From positions 1-36,497 of the forward strand of contig URKA01000034.1 of assembly GCA_900548345.1 (NCBI GenBank): 36,497 nt of DNA, in the 5' to 3' direction. The notes beneath the pieces were generated by a model. The model saw only the letters and a list, made by a program, of their open reading frames with translations. It made no database searches and was not told the DNA's origin. A program made the position numbers and the translations under genes. Shown in pieces: positions 31,317-36,497 of the stretch. The stretch's first letter is position 1. Each line of letters starts with the position of its first letter. The DNA comes from an uncultured Paraprevotella sp. Lineage in GTDB: Bacteria; Bacteroidota; Bacteroidia; Bacteroidales; Bacteroidaceae.

Positions 31317-33830
31317 ATGACCAAAAAGAAACCCGATATAGAAACCACAAAATTAGGCAATAAAGTGCCTAAACCCAGAAAGAAGAAAGGAGACAAGGAG
31401 CAAACACCGGAAGAGAAGCCGGTGACGAACACCGGAGAAGAGGCCGTCGGACACAAAGAAACCGTACGCTTCATCATAGGACTGGCCTTGCTGATTACCT
31501 CCCTCATCATGTTCCTGTCCTTCACCTCGTACATCTTCACAGGGGCGGAAGACCAGACTCTCATCGAACAGGGAGCCGGGGAGGGCTTCATGAATTATGC
31601 CGGAGCACTCGGTGCCTATTGTGCCAACTATTGGATTAACCGTTGTTTCGGCTTTGCCGCGTTTTTCGTACCCCTGTTCCTGCTCATCGCATCCATGAAA
31701 CTGATGCGCGCCTACAAGGTGAGATTATGGAAATGGTTCCTGAACTGCACCATTCTCACGTTTTGGTTCTCCGTAGCCGGCTCATTCTTCTTCCAGCATA
31801 TCTTCGAGAACATCAAAGGATGGAACTTTATCAACCCGGGAGGAGACCACGGCTTGTTTATCTCAGGCCTACTGACGAAAGGCACCGGAGCCATAGGCAC
31901 GTTCATGATACTGTTGCTCATCGCACTGGGTTACTTAGTATATGTCAGCAATGAGACCATACGTTTCCTGCGCCGTTTGCTGAATCCCGTGGATTTCATC
32001 AAAGAGAAGATGAGTAAAGAGAAAAAGGAAGAGGACGACACTGATGCGGCCCGCGAACAGGCAAATGAAGACAACACGGTAGAAACAACGCCTGCGGAAG
32101 AACGTGAAGAAGACGAAACCGCACAGACGATAGAACTCCCGTTGCCCGAACAATGCAAACAAGAACACCGCAACGACCAGCCTGAAGAGGCTGACGAGGA
32201 AGAAAGTTTTGCCGTAGAAGGGAACCAAGACAGCGAAGCCCACAACAATATAGAAATGGACTTCGTACAGACGGAAGAAGAAGAGCGCGCCTTGGAAAAC
32301 GGAACCGGCGCCTTGGAGCCATACGACCCTAAACTGGATTTGGAGAACTACAAATACCCGACACTTGAACTGCTCGACAAGCGAATCAGCAACGAAATGC
32401 CCATCGACATGGAAGAGCAGGAAAAGAACAAGAACCAGATTATCGAAGTGCTCCTGAACTTCGGTGTGGGCATATCATCCATCAAAGCCACTGTGGGCCC
32501 CACCATCACATTGTATGAAATCACTCCAGCCAAAGGTGTACGCATCTCGCGCATCAAGAACCTGGAAGACGACATTGCACTGAGCCTCAGCGCGCTGGGC
32601 ATACGAATCATCGCCCCGATACCGGGCAAAGGCACCATCGGTATCGAAGTACCGAACGCACATCCCCGCATGGTATCGATGGAGAGTATCCTGAACAGCC
32701 GTAAATTCAGCGAATCGGAATTTGAATTGCCCATCGCATTGGGCAAGACCATCACGAACGAGGTGTTCATGGTAGACCTGGCCAAGATGCCTCACCTGCT
32801 TGTAGCCGGTGCCACAGGACAAGGAAAATCTGTAGGATTGAACGCCATCATCACCTCCTTATTATATAAGAAACATCCCGCGGAACTGAAATTTGTCATG
32901 GTGGACCCCAAGAAGGTTGAGTTCAGTGTCTATTCGCCCATTGAGAACCACTTCCTTGCAAGAATCGCGGAAGAGGAGGACGAACCAATCATCACAGATG
33001 TACAGAAAGTAGTGGCCACTCTGAAAAGCCTGTGCCAGGAAATGGACACACGCTATGACCTGCTGAAGAAAGCGCGCGCACGAAATGTCAAGGAATACAA
33101 CACCAAGTTCAAGAACCGACAACTCAACCCCGAAAACGGGCATCGCTTCATGCCTTATATCGTGGTGATTATAGATGAGTTCGGCGACTTGATCATGACA
33201 GCCGGAAAAGAAATCGAACTGCCCATCGCACGTATCGCACAATTGGCACGTGCCGTAGGCATACACATGATTATCGCCACACAGCGCCCTACGACCAACA
33301 TCATTACGGGTACCATCAAGGCGAACTTCCCGGCACGCATGGCCTTCAAGGTAAGCTCTATGATAGACTCCCGCACGATTCTCGACCGTCCGGGCGCAAA
33401 CCAGCTGATTGGACGAGGCGACATGCTCTTCCTGAGCGGAAGCGAACCGATACGCGTACAATGTGCCTTCGTAGACACTCCCGAAGTGGAACGCATCGCA
33501 GCATACATTTCCCGACAGCAAAGCTATCTCGGCCCGTTCGAGCTGCCGAAAGTCGAAATGGACGGAGAAGAAGGCGGCGGTTCCGGTGCAGTAGACCTGA
33601 CCCATCTCGACCCGCTTTTCGAGGAAGCCGCACGCCTGATTGTCGCCACGCAACAAGGCTCCACCTCCATGATTCAACGCAAGTTCGCCATCGGATACAA
33701 CCGTGCCGGACGACTGATGGACCAGTTGGAAAAGGCTGGCATCGTAGGCGCCACACAAGGCAGTAAGCCGCGCGAAGTATTGTGCATCAGCGACAATGAC
33801 CTGGAAATGAAATTGAATAACCTAAGATAA
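31317..33830 (+). CDS. ftsK: FtsK/SpoIIIE-family DNA translocase
   Basis: This protein of about 837 residues moves chromosomal DNA through the closing septum. A basic, Lys-rich N-terminus precedes four membrane segments (within about 40-210). An acidic, low-complexity linker follows (about 220-330, rich in Glu/Asp), then the RecA-like motor with Walker A GATGQGKS (498-505) and Walker B VVIIDEFGDL (Asp at about 620). The winged-helix gamma domain closes the protein (MIQRKFAIGYNRAGRLMDQLEKAGIVG split around 780-805). It lies 11 bp before the lolA-like gene, suggesting cotranscription with that gene and trxB. The ATG at 31293 is a less likely start. Confidence 0.96.
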   Translation: MTKKKPDIETTKLGNKVPKPRKKKGDKEQTPEEKPVTNTGEEAVGHKETVRFIIGLALLITSLIMFLSFTSYIFTGAEDQTLIEQGAGEGFMNYAGALGAYCANYWINRCFGFAAFFVPLFLLIASMKLMRAYKVRLWKWFLNCTILTFWFSVAGSFFFQHIFENIKGWNFINPGGDHGLFISGLLTKGTGAIGTFMILLLIALGYLVYVSNETIRFLRRLLNPVDFIKEKMSKEKKEEDDTDAAREQANEDNTVETTPAEEREEDETAQTIELPLPEQCKQEHRNDQPEEADEEESFAVEGNQDSEAHNNIEMDFVQTEEEERALENGTGALEPYDPKLDLENYKYPTLELLDKRISNEMPIDMEEQEKNKNQIIEVLLNFGVGISSIKATVGPTITLYEITPAKGVRISRIKNLEDDIALSLSALGIRIIAPIPGKGTIGIEVPNAHPRMVSMESILNSRKFSESEFELPIALGKTITNEVFMVDLAKMPHLLVAGATGQGKSVGLNAIITSLLYKKHPAELKFVMVDPKKVEFSVYSPIENHFLARIAEEEDEPIITDVQKVVATLKSLCQEMDTRYDLLKKARARNVKEYNTKFKNRQLNPENGHRFMPYIVVIIDEFGDLIMTAGKEIELPIARIAQLARAVGIHMIIATQRPTTNIITGTIKANFPARMAFKVSSMIDSRTILDRPGANQLIGRGDMLFLSGSEPIRVQCAFVDTPEVERIAAYISRQQSYLGPFELPKVEMDGEEGGGSGAVDLTHLDPLFEEAARLIVATQQGSTSMIQRKFAIGYNRAGRLMDQLEKAGIVGATQGSKPREVLCISDNDLEMKLNNLR

Positions 33831-33841
33831 ACTGACATAAA

Positions 33842-34492
33842 ATGAAACGGATGATAACCAGAATGATGTGCATGCTTGCACTCTGCACCGGACTGACACT
33901 TGCCTCGGCACAGACACCGCGGCAGGTTCTTGACGCCACAGCCTCAGTCTTTTCAGGAAAGAAAGGAGTAAAGGCCCAGTTCAAGGCGGACAGTTTCGTA
34001 AAAGGAGAGCTGAAAGGCAGCGTATCGGGCACAATGTGCATACAAGGCAACAAGTTCCAAATGACAACCCCATCCATGATTACGTGGTTCAACGGCACGA
34101 CACAATGGAGCTATTCCAAAGACAATGAAGAAGTGAACATCAGCACGCCTACCGACGAGGAACTGCAGAACATCAACCCTTCCACCTTCGTACAACTCTA
34201 CAAGAGCGGATACGATTACAAGATGAAGGAAACATCGTTGCGCGGTAAAACATGCTATGAAATCACATTGAGCGCACAAAAGAAAAACAAGGACAAGAAT
34301 CTGAGAACCATCATCCTGAACATAGACAAAAGTAATTACGACCTGATGTGCGTGCGCATGTTTCCCAAAAACGGAAAGGATTGTACGCGCATCTCCGTAC
34401 ACCAACTGCAAAAAGGAATGAACTTCAGTGCATCGGACTTTGAGTTCACCCCCAAAGACTACCCGAAAACCGAAATCATCGACCTGAGATAA
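33842..34492 (+). CDS. LolA-like outer-membrane lipoprotein carrier
   Basis: This 216-residue secreted protein has a cleavable signal peptide (MCMLALCTGLTLASAQ, cleavage near residue 23) and a beta-sheet body of the LolA/LolB-like fold. Visible blocks are VKAQFKAD, GTMCIQGNKFQMTTPSMITWFNG and TQWSYSKDNEEVNIS. In proteobacteria LolA carries lipoproteins from the LolCDE complex across the periplasm. Bacteroidetes homologues are assigned by fold, so the role here is inferred. It is 11 bp after ftsK and 41 bp before trxB on the same strand. Confidence 0.85.
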   Translation: MKRMITRMMCMLALCTGLTLASAQTPRQVLDATASVFSGKKGVKAQFKADSFVKGELKGSVSGTMCIQGNKFQMTTPSMITWFNGTTQWSYSKDNEEVNISTPTDEELQNINPSTFVQLYKSGYDYKMKETSLRGKTCYEITLSAQKKNKDKNLRTIILNIDKSNYDLMCVRMFPKNGKDCTRISVHQLQKGMNFSASDFEFTPKDYPKTEIIDLR

Positions 34493-34533
34493 AAAGAATT
34501 CAATAAAACAATCACTATAAATACGAAACAACT

Positions 34534-35472
34534 ATGGAACATATTCGTTGCTTAATCATCGGTTCCGGACCAGCCGGATACACCGCAGCTATTTATGCAG
34601 GGCGTGCCAACCTCAGTCCCGTCTTGTACGAAGGTATACAACCCGGCGGACAGCTTACAACCACCACAGAAGTGGAAAACTTCCCCGGCTATCCGGAAGG
34701 CATTGAAGGTCCCGACCTGATGGAGGATTTGCGCAAACAAGCCGAACGCTTCGGAACGGAATTCCGCAGTGCCATCGCTGTAAAGACCGACTTGAGCGAA
34801 CGTCCCTATAAAATTACGTTCGACAACGACACAACAGTGGAGGCCGATACCATAATTATTGCCACCGGTGCCACAGCCAAATACTTAGGCTTGGACGATG
34901 AAAAGAAATACGCCGGCATGGGAGTTAGCGCATGCGCCACCTGTGACGGTTTCTTCTACCGCAAGAAAACTGTTGCCGTTGTAGGCGGCGGAGATACGGC
35001 ATGTGAAGAAGCGATTTACCTGTCCGGCCTGGCAGCTAAAGTATACCTCATCGTACGCAAACCTTTCCTTCGTGCATCACAAATCATGCAGGAACGCGTA
35101 CTTGAAAACCCGAAGATAGAAGTGTTGTTCGAACATAATACAGAGGGTCTCTTCGGAGAAAACGGTGTGGAAGGCGCACATGTCGTCAAACGTAAAGGAG
35201 AAGCCGACGAGCAGCACTATGACATCGCCATCGACGGATTTTTCCTCGCCATCGGCCACAAGCCCAATTCTGACATCTTCAAACCGTGGATCAAAACCGA
35301 TGAAGTCGGCTATATCATGACAGAAGGCAGTACGCCACGCACCGGAATCCCCGGCGTATTTGCTGCCGGCGACGTTGCCGACCCACACTATCGCCAGGCC
35401 ATTACAGCGGCTGCAAGCGGCTGCAAGGCCGCCATTGAGGCAGAACGTTATTTGAACGAAAACAAACTTTAG
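34534..35472 (+). CDS. trxB: thioredoxin reductase
   Basis: This 312-residue FAD flavoenzyme reduces thioredoxin with NADPH. The FAD-binding GSGPAGYTAAIYAGRA is at the N-terminus, and the redox-active disulfide is CATC at 134-137 followed by DGFFYR. The NADPH-binding site is VVGGGDTACEEA (149-160), and the C-terminal FAD block is PGVFAAGDVADPHYRQAITAAASGCKAA split by conserved glycines. Length and motif order are normal for the low-molecular-weight type. It is the third gene of the ftsK-lolA-trxB run. Confidence 0.96.
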   Translation: MEHIRCLIIGSGPAGYTAAIYAGRANLSPVLYEGIQPGGQLTTTTEVENFPGYPEGIEGPDLMEDLRKQAERFGTEFRSAIAVKTDLSERPYKITFDNDTTVEADTIIIATGATAKYLGLDDEKKYAGMGVSACATCDGFFYRKKTVAVVGGGDTACEEAIYLSGLAAKVYLIVRKPFLRASQIMQERVLENPKIEVLFEHNTEGLFGENGVEGAHVVKRKGEADEQHYDIAIDGFFLAIGHKPNSDIFKPWIKTDEVGYIMTEGSTPRTGIPGVFAAGDVADPHYRQAITAAASGCKAAIEAERYLNENKL

Positions 35473-35511
35473 AGAAAGTTCCTTGAGAGAAAAGGAATAA
35501 TCTACGGATAA

Positions 35512-35539
35512 TTTTCCTAAAAAAGAAGGAAAAGTTTTG
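35512..35539 (+). terminator. possible weak terminator after trxB
   Basis: TTTTCCT (35512-35518) can pair with AGGAAAA (35527-35533) around an A-rich loop and is followed by GTTTTG. The stem is AT-rich and overlaps the rplU -33 element, so function is uncertain. Confidence 0.3.
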
Positions 35540-35566
35540 TCGGGTGCAACTTTATTACTAACTTTG
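35536..35566 (+). promoter_or_regulatory. promoter of rplU-rpmA
   Basis: TTTG (35536-35539) is followed after 19 bp by TAACTTTG (35559-35566), an exact match to the Bacteroides consensus at both elements. It is overlapped by a 9-bp inverted repeat described separately. A start near 35573 leaves a leader of about 75 nt. Confidence 0.8.
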
Positions 35567-35572
35567 CACCCG
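35541..35572. promoter_or_regulatory. inverted repeat overlapping the rplU promoter
   Basis: CGGGTGCAA (35541-35549) and TTGCACCCG (35564-35572) are perfect 9-bp inverted repeats 14 bp apart. The left arm lies inside the -33/-7 spacer and the right arm covers the end of the -7 element and the predicted start region. This geometry suits an operator where a dimer would block RNA polymerase. No regulator can be named. Confidence 0.5.
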
Positions 35573-35578
35573 ATTTAG

Positions 35579-35626
35579 ACCATAGAGGCTCAAAAAGCGA
35601 GGTCACGAAGACTTCCGCCCCATGGT
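35579..35626 (+). ncRNA. candidate structured leader of rplU
   Basis: In the transcribed leader, ACCAT (35579-35583) can pair with ATGGT (35622-35626). Inside this, GAGGTC (35599-35604) can pair with GACTTC (35610-35615) with one G-U. Such a closed structure upstream of a ribosomal protein gene could mediate autoregulation, but this rests on pairing by eye. Confidence 0.35.
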
Positions 35627-35647
35627 GAAACCGTTTAATCAAATAAA

Positions 35648-35965
35648 ATGTACGCAATTGTAGAAATTAACGGTCAACAGTTCAAGGCAGAAGAAGGCAA
35701 GAAGCTGTTTGTGCATCACATCCAGAATGCCGAAGCCAATCAAGCTGTTGAGTTTGAGAAAGTGTTGTTGGTAGACAACAATGGCAACATCACAGTAGGT
35801 GCGCCTACAGTAGAAGGTGCCAAAGTGGTATGCGAAGTAGTTTCCCCGCTGGTAAAGGGTGAGAAAGTTCTGGTATTCCACAAGAAGAGAAGAAAAGGTT
35901 ATCGCAAACTGAACGGTCACCGTCAGCAGTTTACAGAGTTAACCATCAAACAAGTTATTGCTTAA
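35648..35965 (+). CDS. rplU: 50S ribosomal protein L21
   Basis: This 105-residue ribosomal protein binds 23S rRNA in the large subunit. The N-terminus MYAIVEINGQQFKAEEGKKLFVHH and the block VLVFHKKRRKGYRKLNGHRQQFTELTI (split here by residue 90) are canonical for L21. It has a strong consensus promoter with an overlapping palindrome and a leader that can fold. It lies 21 bp before rpmA, the usual partner gene. Confidence 0.97.
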   Translation: MYAIVEINGQQFKAEEGKKLFVHHIQNAEANQAVEFEKVLLVDNNGNITVGAPTVEGAKVVCEVVSPLVKGEKVLVFHKKRRKGYRKLNGHRQQFTELTIKQVIA

Positions 35966-35986
35966 TCCTTTAAAAGTTAGAAGAAA

Positions 35987-36262
35987 ATGGCACATAAAAA
36001 AGGTGTGGGTAGTTCTAAGAACGGCCGTGAGTCAGCAGCTCAAAGATTAGGCGTAAAGATTTTCGGCGGTCAGAAGTGTATCGCCGGTAACATAATCGTT
36101 CGTCAGCGTGGTACCGTACATTATCCGGGAACCAACGTAGGCATGGGTAAAGACCATACTCTTTACGCATTGGTAGACGGCGTAGTGACTTTCAGAAAAG
36201 GCAACTACAGAGGACGTCAAGACAGAAGCGTTGTTTCTGTTGAGCCAAAGGCTGAGGCTTAA
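35987..36262 (+). CDS. rpmA: 50S ribosomal protein L27
   Basis: This 91-residue ribosomal protein has its N-terminal arm reaching toward the peptidyl-transferase centre. It starts directly with MAHKKGVGSSKNGRES, without the cleavable N-terminal extension found in Firmicutes L27. IIVRQRGTVHYPGTNVGMGKD is the family core. It is cotranscribed with rplU and followed by a strong terminator. Confidence 0.97.
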   Translation: MAHKKGVGSSKNGRESAAQRLGVKIFGGQKCIAGNIIVRQRGTVHYPGTNVGMGKDHTLYALVDGVVTFRKGNYRGRQDRSVVSVEPKAEA

Positions 36263-36281
36263 CAGAGTATTAATAACTCTA

Positions 36282-36316
36282 AAAGAGGGCTGGAACTTAA
36301 ATTCCAGCCCTCTTTG
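36282..36316 (+). terminator. terminator of rplU-rpmA
   Basis: Arms 36282-36295 (AAAGAGGGCTGGAA) and 36302-36315 (TTCCAGCCCTCTTT) form a perfect 14-bp stem with a 6-nt loop 20 bp after the rpmA stop. The T-tract is within the right arm and is followed by GTTTATC. Confidence 0.88.
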
Positions 36317-36344
36317 TTTATCTTGCAAAATCCGGGCCTCAGGT

Positions 36345-36390
36345 GGATGTATCAAAATCAGAAGATTGGATACATCCTCTTCTTCTTTTA
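36345..36390 (+). other. second hairpin downstream of rpmA
   Basis: GGATGTATC (36345-36353) pairs with GATACATCC (36369-36377), with an inner AATC/GATT pairing, and is followed by the pyrimidine run TCTTCTTCTTTTA. It may be a backup terminator. The rest of the window to 36497 contains no gene. Confidence 0.4.
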
Positions 36391-36474
36391 TCTTCATCAC
36401 TGCCATAAGTGGCATTATCCGTGCGCCGTTTTGTATTTTCTTGGGTCAGTAGATATTTAGTGGGGATAAGCGTA

Positions 36475-36482
36475 TAAGTTTG
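36475..36482 (+). promoter_or_regulatory. possible -7 element at the window edge
   Basis: TAAGTTTG fits TAnnTTTG; no clear -33 element is present. It could drive a gene to the right of the window. Confidence 0.25.
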
Positions 36483-36497
36483 CGATTCTGAAGAGGA

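Overview
The window reads as chromosomal DNA from a Bacteroidales bacterium, most likely Bacteroides or a close relative. Evidence: promoters of the Bacteroides form (TTTG about 19-21 bp upstream of TAnnTTTG) precede many genes; Bacteroidetes-restricted families occur (DUF4270, DUF4836, DUF5063, Wzi-type capsule assembly protein); and core genes (gapA, guaA, trxB, rplU-rpmA, ftsK, panCD, miaA) have Bacteroidales-type sequences. I see no tRNA, rRNA, IS element, prophage, integrase or CRISPR array. No species call is made.

Layout. 1-414: intergenic DNA with an 88-bp AT-rich inverted/direct repeat. 415-3141 (+): propionate module (methylmalonyl-CoA epimerase, MmdA, a 55-aa MmdE-like protein, biotin carrier). 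3238-4464 (-): panC-panD. 4705-6935 (+): GT5-like protein and a DUF4270 lipoprotein. 7180-11796 (-): glycogen operon (debranching enzyme, GT4 glycosyltransferase, GH57 protein). 12022-12723 (+): Crp/Fnr-type regulator. 12750-15857 (-): lipid kinase, miaA, gapA. 16140-18109 (-): Wzi-family outer-membrane protein and a small lipoprotein. 18534-20057 (-): guaA. 20109-28319 (-): eight tightly packed genes (nucleoside permease, bifunctional nuclease, RsmE, DUF4836 protein, ABC ATPase, ABC permease, AmgK-RapZ-C fusion, MurU-like enzyme). 28750-31202 (-): DUF5063 protein, 3'-5' exonuclease, RlmI-like methyltransferase. 31317-35472 (+): ftsK, lolA-like gene, trxB. 35648-36262 (+): rplU-rpmA.

Most interesting points. 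(a) A sugar kinase is fused to the C-terminal, sensor-like domain of RapZ beside a MurU-like gene, suggesting that amino-sugar salvage for peptidoglycan is sensed within the enzyme itself. (b) Two glycogen-locus proteins have lost catalytic motifs: the GH57 protein (S and E at the catalytic positions) and the GT5 protein (KSEQA instead of KxGGL, and no C-terminal domain). (c) An intergenic array has the word ACAGGTG at exact 22-bp spacing upstream of the Wzi gene, and a weaker related array lies upstream of the nucleoside permease gene. (d) A perfect 9-bp inverted repeat overlaps the rplU promoter. (e) A 55-aa protein between mmdA and the biotin carrier may be an MmdE-like stabilising subunit.
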